DNA from: CAVTWY01 sp963738575 | GTDB taxonomy: Bacteria > Pseudomonadota > Gammaproteobacteria > Burkholderiales > Burkholderiaceae_C | DNA length: 64,000 bases | Direction of reading: 5' to 3' | NCBI GenBank assembly: GCA_963738575.1 | Contig: CAVTWY010000004.1 | Location: 1,326,072-1,390,071, forward strand | In this document: piece by piece, positions 43,580-51,808 of the stretch | How the letters are laid out: each line of letters starts with the position of its first letter | Position numbering within the stretch: position 1 is the stretch's first letter | Translations under genes and position numbers: made by a program | The notes under the pieces: generated by a model | Databases searched by the model: none | The model's input: only the letters and a program-made list of their open reading frames with translations | Told to the model about the DNA's origin: nothing

Positions 43580-43759
43580 ATGGTCTACTTCCGGTTCATC
43601 TTTGGTGTGTTGATGGTGGCCGCCATTTTTTGCTTCGGTGCCTCCATCGTCACGCGCGACGTGGCGTGGCGTCGGCGAGGGATCACCGTGCTCAAGTGGA
43701 CGCTGCTGGCTGCCTTTGTGTTTTTTGGCGTTTTGTTGGCCCAGCGTCCTTTGTCGTGA
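43580..43759 (+). CDS. Small two-helix membrane protein
   Basis: A 59-aa frame (MVYFRFIFGVLMVAAIFCF at the start) with two hydrophobic segments, near residues 4-24 and 38-54, separated by a charged loop TRDVAWRRRG. It starts 12 nt after the restored lpxC stop and ends 35 nt before the questin-oxidase-like gene. Short membrane proteins after lpxC occur in related genomes. No function is assigned. Confidence 0.65.
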   Translation: MVYFRFIFGVLMVAAIFCFGASIVTRDVAWRRRGITVLKWTLLAAFVFFGVLLAQRPLS

Positions 43760-43794
43760 ACACCCGAAGGGTTCGTGCTTCATCCAGGTAGCCC

Positions 43795-44769
43795 ATGAGC
43801 CTTCGCCAACAGCTTGATTTCAGCCTCCGCTACGACGCTGAATTTGGTCACAAACTGGCCAACCACCTGCCCATGGCGCTGACAGCGTTGGCGCGACTGG
43901 GTGCCTCCGACGATCGTTTGCAACGATTCACCAAGCACTACAGCGCTCGATTGCACGCCATGCCGCCCGCGCAGCGTTGGCCAGCGGGTCACGCCTGGAA
44001 GCGCCATTTGGGTGACCCGCGCCATTGGCCGTCGTACCGAAGTTTGTTCAACGAGTGGCTTGACCACGACGGCGCGCCGTTGGTGCTGGAGCAGGCGCTG
44101 CCTGTGTTAATGCAAGGTGTCGGTGCCGTTGCTTTTCACGGCCTGATCCGCACGGCCTACGCCGTTGCGGCGGGGCATTCTCATGAGTTGGCCGACGCCT
44201 TGGCATACTGGTCTTGCCGTTGGTTCGAGATGGGCGACGTGCCTGACGGTGGTCGCGAGCAAGATGCGGCCCTGGTGCTGGGCCGGGCACCTGCTTGCAA
44301 AGGCAACCAGCCCTTGATTGCCGAACGAATGCTTCATGCTGCCCAGCACCCTGCGTTTACCGCCACCGCTGGGCAACTTCGACTGCGTGGCGGCGCCACC
44401 CTTGATCAGCTGGCCCATTTCGCTGCGACTCAGTACGCCAACAGCCGTAACTTCACGGTGCTGCACTTGCTCACCAGCTCCCACGCCATGCGCTTGTTGC
44501 TGCCGTGGCTCGACGGCGAGGACGCAGCGCGGGCACTGGGGCATTACTGGCTCGCGTTCTTGGCGGGATACCAGAGCAGTGGCATTGAACGCGGTGCACC
44601 TTTTTCCTCGAACTCCATGGTGCTTGATTGGCCTGCCATCGTGGCAATGGCGGTTGCCAGTGACGACGACCATGTGATCAAGGTTGTCGACAGTTGCGTC
44701 GAACAAGAACGAGCGTACGGTGGCGCAGTCTGGCGTTTGGCCGCCACGCGCGCCGTGGCAAGCCATTGA
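43795..44769 (+). CDS. Questin oxidase-like (DUF4243) family protein
   Basis: A 324-aa protein. It shows the questin-oxidase-like pattern of conserved histidines: NHLPMALTALARLG near residue 23, GAVAFHGLIRTAYAVAAGHSHELADALAYW near 110-140 (given as the family's HG..R..YA..AGH core) and LLTSSHAMRLLLPW near 225. Fungal relatives act on anthraquinones in a cofactor-independent oxidation; bacterial members are uncharacterised. The gene is convergent with ruvC, 17 nt apart. The family call is moderately sure, the function unknown. Confidence 0.65.
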   Translation: MSLRQQLDFSLRYDAEFGHKLANHLPMALTALARLGASDDRLQRFTKHYSARLHAMPPAQRWPAGHAWKRHLGDPRHWPSYRSLFNEWLDHDGAPLVLEQALPVLMQGVGAVAFHGLIRTAYAVAAGHSHELADALAYWSCRWFEMGDVPDGGREQDAALVLGRAPACKGNQPLIAERMLHAAQHPAFTATAGQLRLRGGATLDQLAHFAATQYANSRNFTVLHLLTSSHAMRLLLPWLDGEDAARALGHYWLAFLAGYQSSGIERGAPFSSNSMVLDWPAIVAMAVASDDDHVIKVVDSCVEQERAYGGAVWRLAATRAVASH

Positions 44770-44786
44770 TGGCGGGGGAGCCTGGG

Positions 44787-45350
44787 TCAGTAGGCGCGGC
44801 CCTTTTTGTACTGCGCATGTTGCCGCCGTGCCAGCGGCGATGCTTCACCCATCAATTTCATGGTGCGCCCTGCGTGGGCATCGGTGATGGCCAATCCGAG
44901 TGCGTCGGATGCGTCGGTGCTGGGCACGCCTTGCAATCCCAACAGCCGCACCACCATCGATTGAACCTGCTCCTTGCTGGCGTGGCCGTGGCCCACCACA
45001 GCTTTTTTCATTTGCAGTGCGGTGTACTCGGCCACCGCCAAATCGTTGCTCACCAAGGCCGCCAAGGCGGCACCGCGCGCTTGCCCCAACAACAAGGTGC
45101 TTTGGGGGTTGATGCTCACAAAGACGATTTCGACAGCGGCGCAGCTGGGCTTGTAGGTGGCAACCACCTCGCGCACACCGTCAAAGATGATCTTCAAGCG
45201 GGCGGGTAGATCACCTCGCGCCACTTGCTTGGTGGTTTTGATGGTGCCACTGGCAACGTAGCGCAGAGAGGGGCCCACAACCTCGATGACGCCAAACCCG
45301 GTTGTCTGCAAGCCAGGGTCAATCCCCAGGATGCGCGTCGCACCTAGCAT
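44787..45350 (-). CDS. ruvC: Holliday junction endonuclease RuvC
   Basis: A 187-aa nuclease that cuts four-way DNA junctions during recombination, working with RuvAB. Acidic active-site residues are present: Asp in ILGIDPGLQTTGFG, Glu in AAVEIVFVSINPQS, and the Asp pair in STDASDALGLAITDAHA. ATG 45350 overlaps the stop of the upstream CdsA-like gene (TGATG); the longer frame from 45410 lies within that gene. Confidence 0.95.
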   Translation of the reverse strand: MLGATRILGIDPGLQTTGFGVIEVVGPSLRYVASGTIKTTKQVARGDLPARLKIIFDGVREVVATYKPSCAAVEIVFVSINPQSTLLLGQARGAALAALVSNDLAVAEYTALQMKKAVVGHGHASKEQVQSMVVRLLGLQGVPSTDASDALGLAITDAHAGRTMKLMGEASPLARRQHAQYKKGRAY

Positions 45351-46327
45351 CAGGCACCTACCTTGAAGTACCAGCGTACGCCATGAAAGAAAACGGGTGC
45401 CGCAAAACACAACGGCGCCACGCGGTCAAGCAAACCCACCGCGCCGGTCACAGCGTCGCGATTGCCCCATTGGCGCACGCCAGCGTCACGCTTCAGGGCC
45501 TCCATCACAAACTCCCCCAGGGTGCCCACAGCACCTGCCGCAGCGCCCAGGATGAAGGCTTGGCCCGCTTTGAAGGGCGTACTCCAGTACAACAAAGCGC
45601 CCACCAAGCCAGACACCAGCACGGCAATCCACCAGGCTCGAAACGAGAAGGACGTGCTGATCGCCGGAGCCACAACACGAGAACGGAAGCGGCGCGACGC
45701 AAACTCGTGCACCAAGTGCGCAGCACCCACGACCGCGACCAAAAAGAAGACCAAAAAGGCACCACGGCCTTCGTGGCCTGGAAAGCTCAGCAACAGCAAC
45801 GCAGGGGTATGCGAGAGACCGTAGACACACACCACGATGGCCCACTGAATCTTGGCGTTGCGCTCCAAAAATCGCTCGGGGTCACCTGCCAGCGCACTCA
45901 CCACGGGCAGTGCAAAGAACACGTACACGGGAATGAACACGGTCACCAAATCAAAGTGCCCACCGGCGACGATGCCGTATTGCATCGGCAACACCAAGAA
46001 GAAGGCGACCAAAAGGGCGCGATGGTCACCACGGCGGGTGTGCTGCAAAGTGATGAACTCGCGCAGCGCCAGAAACGACACCAATGCAAACAAAAGCGTG
46101 GCCCCCACAGGGCCCGAGATCCACGCCAACCAAAACAACGTGGCGCCAATCCACACCGTTTGAAGGTCGTTGCGGACACGGTCGCGGGCGTCATCATCTT
46201 CGGCGGCGCGGCGCGACCGCAGCCCCCAAAGAATCGCGACGGCTGTCACCAACAGCAGCACGCCAAAAAGCGAGACAAAAAGCAGTGCGACCTGCTGATC
46301 CACGGCCAAAGAACGCAACGCTTTCAT
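45350..46327 (-). CDS. Divergent phosphatidate cytidylyltransferase (CdsA-like)
   Basis: A 325-aa membrane protein with about eight hydrophobic segments. The C-terminal region ALKRDAGVRQWGNRDAVTGAVG followed by LLDRVAPL is recognisably the CdsA signature (CDP-diacylglycerol synthesis) but lacks the usual P-G-H-G-G and the final D-R-x-D Asp. It pairs with the plsC-like gene 1 nt upstream. Similar atypical CdsA plus acyltransferase pairs (YnbB-type) occur beside the main cdsA in other proteobacteria. It probably makes an activated phospholipid, but the missing residues leave its activity open. Start ATG 46327. Confidence 0.8.
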   Translation of the reverse strand: MKALRSLAVDQQVALLFVSLFGVLLLVTAVAILWGLRSRRAAEDDDARDRVRNDLQTVWIGATLFWLAWISGPVGATLLFALVSFLALREFITLQHTRRGDHRALLVAFFLVLPMQYGIVAGGHFDLVTVFIPVYVFFALPVVSALAGDPERFLERNAKIQWAIVVCVYGLSHTPALLLLSFPGHEGRGAFLVFFLVAVVGAAHLVHEFASRRFRSRVVAPAISTSFSFRAWWIAVLVSGLVGALLYWSTPFKAGQAFILGAAAGAVGTLGEFVMEALKRDAGVRQWGNRDAVTGAVGLLDRVAPLCFAAPVFFHGVRWYFKVGA

Positions 46328-46328
46328 C

Positions 46329-46949
46329 TCACTGCACCCGCGGGCGCAAGCCCAATACAGCCGATCGTGCCCGCTGCAAGAAAACACGCTTGTCTTCGCC
46401 CGCACCCAGCGTGAGAGGTGCGCCGAAGTTCACGGTGCACAACAACGGCACTGGCATCACTTCGCCTTTGGGCATCACGCGCTGAACGTTGTCGATCCAC
46501 GTGGGGATCAGGTGCACATCAGGGAACTGCTCGGCCAAGTGAAAAAGCCCACTCTTGAACGGCATGGGCTCGCCTTGAAAACCCCGCGTTCCCTCGGGGA
46601 AGATGACCAGTGAATCACCGTTGGCCAGCGCCTCGATCAGGGGCTGCAGGGGGTCTTCATCGTCGGTTCGGGTGCGCGAAACGTAAACGGCATTGAAGAC
46701 TTCGCGCGTGATCCAGTGCTTGAGGGGGGTGCTTGTCCAGTAGTCACGGGCGGCGATGGGGCGGGTGTTGACACGCAGCGAGCGTGGCAGGGCCGCCCAT
46801 ATCAAGACCCAATCAAAGTGGCTCTGGTGGTTGGCGAAGTAGATGCGCTGCTCTGCCTTGGGCGTGGTGCCCTTCCAATGCCCTTGCGCACCCGTGATCA
46901 GGCGGGCAAGGAAGGCGAGCACATAACCAGCAATATCGGCGCGAGACAT
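46329..46949 (-). CDS. 1-acyl-sn-glycerol-3-phosphate acyltransferase (PlsC family)
   Basis: A 206-aa membrane-bound acyltransferase. The catalytic HX4D motif is NHQSHFDWVLIW and the phosphate-binding motif is IFPEGTRGF. The family turns lysophosphatidic acid into phosphatidic acid, which would be the substrate of the CdsA-like protein encoded 1 nt downstream. An N-terminal hydrophobic segment (IAGYVLAFLARLI) likely anchors it. It could be a second copy beside a housekeeping plsC elsewhere. Confidence 0.88.
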   Translation of the reverse strand: MSRADIAGYVLAFLARLITGAQGHWKGTTPKAEQRIYFANHQSHFDWVLIWAALPRSLRVNTRPIAARDYWTSTPLKHWITREVFNAVYVSRTRTDDEDPLQPLIEALANGDSLVIFPEGTRGFQGEPMPFKSGLFHLAEQFPDVHLIPTWIDNVQRVMPKGEVMPVPLLCTVNFGAPLTLGAGEDKRVFLQRARSAVLGLRPRVQ

Positions 46950-47066
46950 GCGTGAATGCTAAGGCACGCACGGTCTGACTCGCAGCGCCATGCCAACGCC
47001 TCGCACCAAGGCAGCCAGACTGGGGCAAAAATCAGTTAGCGTATTGGGAAAGGAGCCCCATCAACC

Positions 47067-48353
47067 ATGACCCACCTTGTTGTCATTGGCGGCGGATTTG
47101 CCGGCCTTTGGGCCACGCGTGCCATGGCCCGTGCCCCTGTGTCGATCACGCTGATCGACCGCGCCAACCATCACTTGTTTCAGCCCTTGCTTTACCAAGT
47201 GGCAACCGCTGGGTTGTCGGCAGGCGACATTGCCGCACCACTGCGGCATATCCTGCGCGAACAGCAAAACGTTGCCGTTCGCATGGACAGTGTCGTGGGC
47301 ATCGATGCGGGCAAGCGCCAGGTGTTGCTGACAGGAGGTGATGCGGTGCCCTGGGACTTCTTGTTGGTGGCCACGGGCGCCACCCACGCTTACTTTGGCC
47401 ATGATGATTGGGCCCACCATGCTCCTGGTCTGAAGACGTTGGACGACGCCATGAACGTGCGGCGACGCATTCTGTTGGCCTTTGAGCGTGCGGAAACTGC
47501 GGCAACCGATGCCGAACGCAACGCCTGGTTAACTTTTGCGGTGGTGGGCGCAGGCCCCACGGGGGTTGAGTTGGCAGGCACCTTGGCCGAAATTGCAAGG
47601 CACACGCTAAAGCGAGAGTTTCGGCACATCGATCCGGCACTCGCTCGTGTGCAGTTGATCGAGGCGGGGCCACGGGTGCTGAGCACATTCCCCGATGCGT
47701 TGTCTGCCAAGGCCGAGCGGCACCTGCAACGGCTGGGTGTGCAGGTGTTGAAGGGGGAGTCGGTGCAATCGATCGATGCACACGGGTATGTGCGGGGCAA
47801 TCAAGTCGTGGCCGCCAAAACGGTGCTTTGGGCTGCGGGCGTGGCCGCATCGCCCTTGGGTGCGATGCTCAGCGACCAGACAGGCGCGACGCTGGATCGT
47901 GCAGGACGGGTGCAGGTATTGCCTGACTTGTCGCTGCCGGGCCATCCGCAGGTGTTCGTCGCCGGGGATTTGGCATCGCTCCAATTGCCGGGTGGCAAGC
48001 CCGTTCCCGGCGTGGCACCTGCCGCCAAGCAAATGGGGGCGCACGTGGCGCGTGTGATTCAGCATCGCCTGGCCCACCCCAATGCACCCGCGCCGGCGTT
48101 TGTCTACCGTGACCATGGCAACTTGGCCACGATTGGGCGCATGGCGGCGGTGGTGGATGTGAAGGGGTTGCAGCTGTCGGGGACGCTGGCGTGGCTCTTT
48201 TGGCTGGCGGCTCACGTCTTTTTCTTGATTGGGTTTCGCAATCGTTTGGTGGTGCTTCTGAATTGGGCTTGGGCCTATTTTTCTTACCAGCGGCATGCGC
48301 GGGTTGTTTTTGGCGCCAGTGATGCGAACCGCACGAAGGTGCCTTCTGATTGA
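47067..48353 (+). CDS. ndh: Type II NADH dehydrogenase
   Basis: A 428-aa FAD enzyme that moves electrons from NADH to quinone without pumping protons. It has FAD motif LVVIGGGFAGLWATRAMA, NADH motif VVGAGPTGVELAGTLAEIA, the VFVAGDLASL FAD contact, and a QMGAHVARVI quinone-side helix. The C-terminus (LAWLFWLAAHVFFLIGF and the following amphipathic segment) anchors it to the membrane. AAAGGAG precedes the ATG. The repeated 83-bp element follows it. Confidence 0.92.
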   Translation: MTHLVVIGGGFAGLWATRAMARAPVSITLIDRANHHLFQPLLYQVATAGLSAGDIAAPLRHILREQQNVAVRMDSVVGIDAGKRQVLLTGGDAVPWDFLLVATGATHAYFGHDDWAHHAPGLKTLDDAMNVRRRILLAFERAETAATDAERNAWLTFAVVGAGPTGVELAGTLAEIARHTLKREFRHIDPALARVQLIEAGPRVLSTFPDALSAKAERHLQRLGVQVLKGESVQSIDAHGYVRGNQVVAAKTVLWAAGVAASPLGAMLSDQTGATLDRAGRVQVLPDLSLPGHPQVFVAGDLASLQLPGGKPVPGVAPAAKQMGAHVARVIQHRLAHPNAPAPAFVYRDHGNLATIGRMAAVVDVKGLQLSGTLAWLFWLAAHVFFLIGFRNRLVVLLNWAWAYFSYQRHARVVFGASDANRTKVPSD

Positions 48354-48404
48354 CGTTTGTTGGGGTGCTTCTATTTGCTTTGCTTTTATTGCTTTGCGAT
48401 GAGG

Positions 48405-48487
48405 GTGCTTGGCCGGCGCTGGCGGGTACGTGTTGGATCGAATGTCCTCCGATTCGGTCCGCCTGCGCGGCCCTCTCTCCCCCTGAT
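48405..48487 (+). repeat. Repeated 3'-UTR element, copy 2 (anti-Shine-Dalgarno hairpin)
   Basis: This is the second copy of the element at 15226-15308, starting 52 nt after the ndh stop. The hairpin core at 48435-48460 is base-for-base identical to copy 1, and the four differences all lie outside it. Similarity fades after the CCCCCTGAT end, marking a shared 3' boundary. Confidence 0.75.
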
Positions 48488-48492
48488 ATTGT

Positions 48493-48783
48493 TCAGATGA
48501 CTCCCGCTGCGCTAAAGGGAGTTGCGTGCAGCTGACCTTGTTCTCCCCCTTGGGCCTTTGAGCTCGTAATTAAGACTGGGGCACTGCGCGCATTCGACGC
48601 TGTAGTACGGACGGTGTCTTGGGGCATCACGAACATCGACTGAAAGGGGTTGACGGGCAGCTTGTCGGGGCACGGCACAACTGTTGATGCGGCCCCTTCG
48701 TAGGTCGCGGTCACGGTGCCGCTCGACTTGCAGCTCGCTTGCATCACGACCGAGGCTGAGAGAAACATCAACAGCTTGCGCAT
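48493..48783 (-). CDS. Hypothetical protein with a possible signal peptide
   Basis: A 96-aa frame 17 nt after purH. It starts MRKLLMFLSASVVMQASCKS, like a signal peptide with an imperfect lipobox. GC-rich third positions continue to about residue 57 (FQSMFVMPQDT), then fade. It may be a small exported protein or a truncated remnant. No ribosome-binding site or family was recognised. Apart from copy 2 of the repeat, nothing else was seen between 48354 and 48799. Confidence 0.35.
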   Translation of the reverse strand: MRKLLMFLSASVVMQASCKSSGTVTATYEGAASTVVPCPDKLPVNPFQSMFVMPQDTVRTTASNARSAPVLITSSKAQGGEQGQLHATPFSAAGVI

Positions 48784-48799
48784 GCGGCGCGTCGCCAGC

Positions 48800-50380
48800 T
48801 CAGTGCCTGAAGTGCCGCACGCCTGTCAGCACCATCACCACCCCACGCTCGTCGGCTGCAGCAATCACTTCGTTGTCGCGCATCGAACCACCGGGGTGAA
48901 TGACGCACTGAGCGCCCGCGTCAACGATGACATCCAAACCGTCTCTGAACGGGAAGAATGCATCGCTCGCTGCCACGCTTCCTTTTAGAGTTAGCTTGGC
49001 GTTGTCGGCTTTGATGGCAGCGATGCGGGCGCTGTCAATGCGGCTCATTTGGCCGGCCCCTACGCCCAAGGTCATGCCGCCCCCTGCAAAAACAATCGCA
49101 TTGCTTTTGACGTACTTGGCAACGGTCCACGCAAACATCAGGTCGTCCATCTGGGCGCTGCTGGGTTGCAGTTTGGTGACCACCTTAAGGTCACTGAGTT
49201 TGATGGCGTGGTTGTCGGCATCTTGAACCAACAAGCCACCACCCACGCGCTTGACATCTTGCCGGTTGCGGCCGACCAACCTCACATCGGCGGGGGCGCT
49301 TGGCAGTGGGATCTGCAGCACGCGCACGTTCGCTTTGGCTGCCAAAACGGCAAGAGCCCCAGCGCTGAAGGCGGGGGCCATCAGCACTTCAACAAACTGT
49401 TGGCTCAAGGCCGCAGCGGTCGCGGCGTCGACTTCGCGATTGAAGGCAATGATGCCGCCAAACGCCGACTGGGGATCGGTTTTGAAGGCCTTGCTGTAGG
49501 CCTCTGCCGTGCTGGTCGCCACGGCCACGCCACACGGGTTGGCGTGCTTGACGATGACGCAGCACGGTGCCTCGAAGCTCTTGACACACTCCCAGGCCGC
49601 ATCAGCGTCGGCGATGTTGTTGTAGCTGAGTGCTTTGCCCTGCAGTTGAACACCCGTGGCAAGCGACCCTAGCGCGGGGTTGGTTTCGCGGTAGAAGGCA
49701 GCTTGTTGGTGGGGGTTTTCGCCGTACCGCAGGTCTTGCACTTTGACAAACCGGCTGTTGTGTTGGCCCGGGAATGCAATCGGCGCAGCCTCGGGATGGA
49801 GGGGGTCGAGCGCCGACAAATGGTCGCTGATGGCGGCGTCGTAGTTGCTGATGCGGTTGAAGGCTGCCACCGCGAGTGTGAACTTGGTGGCCCGCGTCAG
49901 CGGGCCTCGCTTGAGCTCGGCGATCACGCCCTCGTATTGCGACGCGTCGGTCAATACCGCCACGTCTTGCCAGTTTTTGGCGCCACTTCGCACCATCGCA
50001 GGGCCGCCGATGTCGATGTTCTCGATGGCATCTTCCAGCGTGCAGCCGGGCTTGGCGACGGTGGCCTCGAAGGGGTAGAGGTTGACCACCAACACGTCGA
50101 TGGTGTTGATGCTGTGGGCTTGAAGTGCATCCATGTGTTGAGGCAGGTCTCGCCTTGCCAACAACCCCCCATGCACGCGCGGATGCAAGGTCTTGACCCG
50201 CCCATCGAGCATTTCTGGAAACCCCGTGTGGGACGCAACCTCGGTCACTGGCAGCTGAGCGTCTGCCAGCAATTTGGCAGTGCCGCCGGTGGACAGCAAT
50301 TGGTAACCGAGAGCGTGAAGGTTTCGTGCCAATTCGACAACACCTGTTTTGTCGGACACAGAGAGGAGGGCGGTGGGCAT
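48800..50380 (-). CDS. purH: Bifunctional AICAR formyltransferase/IMP cyclohydrolase
   Basis: A 526-aa enzyme for the last two steps of purine synthesis. The N-terminal cyclohydrolase domain has ALLSVSDKTGVVELAR, STGGTAKLL, DGRVKTLHPRVHGGLL and NIDIGGPAMVRSGAKN. The C-terminal formyltransferase domain has DLRYGENPHQQAAFY, CVIVKHANPCGVAV, DPQSAFGGIIAFN and SDAFFPFRDGLD. ATG 50380 is chosen because GGA lies 8 nt before it; another ATG is at 50401. It follows fis in a dusB-fis-purH series. Confidence 0.95.
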   Translation of the reverse strand: MPTALLSVSDKTGVVELARNLHALGYQLLSTGGTAKLLADAQLPVTEVASHTGFPEMLDGRVKTLHPRVHGGLLARRDLPQHMDALQAHSINTIDVLVVNLYPFEATVAKPGCTLEDAIENIDIGGPAMVRSGAKNWQDVAVLTDASQYEGVIAELKRGPLTRATKFTLAVAAFNRISNYDAAISDHLSALDPLHPEAAPIAFPGQHNSRFVKVQDLRYGENPHQQAAFYRETNPALGSLATGVQLQGKALSYNNIADADAAWECVKSFEAPCCVIVKHANPCGVAVATSTAEAYSKAFKTDPQSAFGGIIAFNREVDAATAAALSQQFVEVLMAPAFSAGALAVLAAKANVRVLQIPLPSAPADVRLVGRNRQDVKRVGGGLLVQDADNHAIKLSDLKVVTKLQPSSAQMDDLMFAWTVAKYVKSNAIVFAGGGMTLGVGAGQMSRIDSARIAAIKADNAKLTLKGSVAASDAFFPFRDGLDVIVDAGAQCVIHPGGSMRDNEVIAAADERGVVMVLTGVRHFRH

Positions 50381-50411
50381 GGGTGGTGTCCGGGTTGGCA
50401 TCGGTTTGGGG

Positions 50412-50648
50412 CTATTTGAGAAGCTTGTGTTCTTGCAGCTTGCGACGCAAGGTGTTGCGGTTCAACCCCAACCAATCGGCAGCTTTGCTTTGATTGCCGT
50501 CAGCTTGTTTCATGACCACTTCAAACAAGGGCTTCTCGACGGTGCGCAGCACCATTTCGTGCATGGCATGGGGTTGCGACCCTTTAAGGTCGCGAAAGTA
50601 TTGCTCTAGGCTTTCGCGAACGCAGGCTTCAATGTGTTTTTTGGTCAT
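50412..50648 (-). CDS. fis: DNA-binding protein Fis
   Basis: A 78-aa nucleoid protein. The C-terminal helix-turn-helix (GNQSKAADWLGLNRNTLRRKL) is nearly invariant in Fis, and PLFEVVMKQADGN precedes it. Fis bends DNA and controls rRNA and growth genes. ATG 50648 gives the usual MTKKHIEACVRESLE start; a GTG at 50660 adds four residues. It is directly downstream of dusB, as in enterobacteria, so it is probably co-transcribed. Confidence 0.94.
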   Translation of the reverse strand: MTKKHIEACVRESLEQYFRDLKGSQPHAMHEMVLRTVEKPLFEVVMKQADGNQSKAADWLGLNRNTLRRKLQEHKLLK

Positions 50649-50664
50649 GGATGCAATCACGATT

Positions 50665-51711
50665 TCAAGCGGTCAGGCAAATCTGACCATCGTTGGCTGA
50701 CGGGCGCGGCGCAAGCCGAGGCATGACGCGATGCATCGATGCCAGATCGTCAAACCAATCGCGCACCGCCAACCATTGCACCTGACACGTGTCGATGCGA
50801 TTGATGCGATCACGCAACTGGTCACCACCTGGCAGCTCGCGAAGCGCCCACCCGATGTGCTTTCGCGCGCTGCGCACGCCTGTGTATTCACCATAAAGGG
50901 TGTAGTGGTCGTTGAGGTGGTCCAGCAACCAGGCGGCTGCTTCTGACACGGTGGGTGGCGCCAGCGACTGGCCCGTGGCCAGGAAATGTGCGATTTCTCG
51001 AAAAATCCACGGGCGCCCTTGAGCTGCCCGCCCCACCATCAATGCGTCGGCCCCTGTGGCCCGCAAGACAGCCCGCGCCTTTTGCGGTGAGTCGATGTCG
51101 CCATTGGCAACCACGGGAATGCTCAGCACCGACTTCACAGCAGCGACCGTGTCGTATTCGGCAAGCCCCTGGTAGCCTTGTTCGCGTGTGCGTCCGTGCA
51201 CCGCAACCATCGCCACGCCAGCGCTCTGTGCCATGCGAGCCATGGCCACAGCGTTGCGTTCGCTGTTGCAACGGCCGGTGCGCATCTTCAGTGTGACTGG
51301 CACATTCTGGGGTGCACAGGCCTCGACGACAGCCTGCACGATTTGCGCCGCCAGCGGCTCGTTGCTCATCAATGCCGAACCGGCCCATACGTTGCAAACC
51401 TTTTTGGCGGGGCATCCCATGTTGATGTCGATGATCTGCGCGCCCCGGTCGATGTTGTAGCGTGCTGCGTCGGCCATCTCTTGGGGATCGACCCCAGCAA
51501 TTTGCACAGCGATGGGCGCGGCTTCGCCGGTGTGGTCTGCGCGACGCGATGTTTTGAGCGATGTCCACAGCTCGCGCTTGCTGGTCACCATTTCGCTCAC
51601 AGCGTAACCGGCCCCCAAACGTTTGCACAGCACGCGAAACGGCCTGTCGGTCACCCCAGCCATGGGTGCAACAAAGAGGTTGTTTGGCAAACTGTACTGG
51701 CCGATGTGCAT
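50665..51711 (-). CDS. dusB: tRNA-dihydrouridine synthase B
   Basis: A 348-aa FMN enzyme that reduces uridines in tRNA. It has LFVAPMAGVTDRPFR near the N-terminus, the catalytic Cys in IDINMGCPAKKVCN, VTLKMRTG, VHGRTREQGYQG and an FMN phosphate region in GADALMVGRAAQGRPWIFREI (its core being MVGRAAQGRPW). ATG 51711 (MHIGQYSL) is used; the frame continues far upstream but overlaps the divergent YqaA-like gene. Confidence 0.94.
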   Translation of the reverse strand: MHIGQYSLPNNLFVAPMAGVTDRPFRVLCKRLGAGYAVSEMVTSKRELWTSLKTSRRADHTGEAAPIAVQIAGVDPQEMADAARYNIDRGAQIIDINMGCPAKKVCNVWAGSALMSNEPLAAQIVQAVVEACAPQNVPVTLKMRTGRCNSERNAVAMARMAQSAGVAMVAVHGRTREQGYQGLAEYDTVAAVKSVLSIPVVANGDIDSPQKARAVLRATGADALMVGRAAQGRPWIFREIAHFLATGQSLAPPTVSEAAAWLLDHLNDHYTLYGEYTGVRSARKHIGWALRELPGGDQLRDRINRIDTCQVQWLAVRDWFDDLASMHRVMPRLAPRPSANDGQICLTA

Positions 51712-51808
51712 CGTGACGGCTGGGTGGTGGGTGCCTAAAAAGGAGGCAGGAGTATAGCCACGGCATGGTGCGGGCAGCGGTGGCTGCAAGCTCGGGATAA
51801 TCCCCCTC

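Noticed and set aside
46329..46949. Lysophospholipid acyltransferase as LpxL/lauroyltransferase
   Set aside because: The HX4D and FPEGTRG motifs are those of PlsC, and LpxL-type proteins have a different length and motif context.
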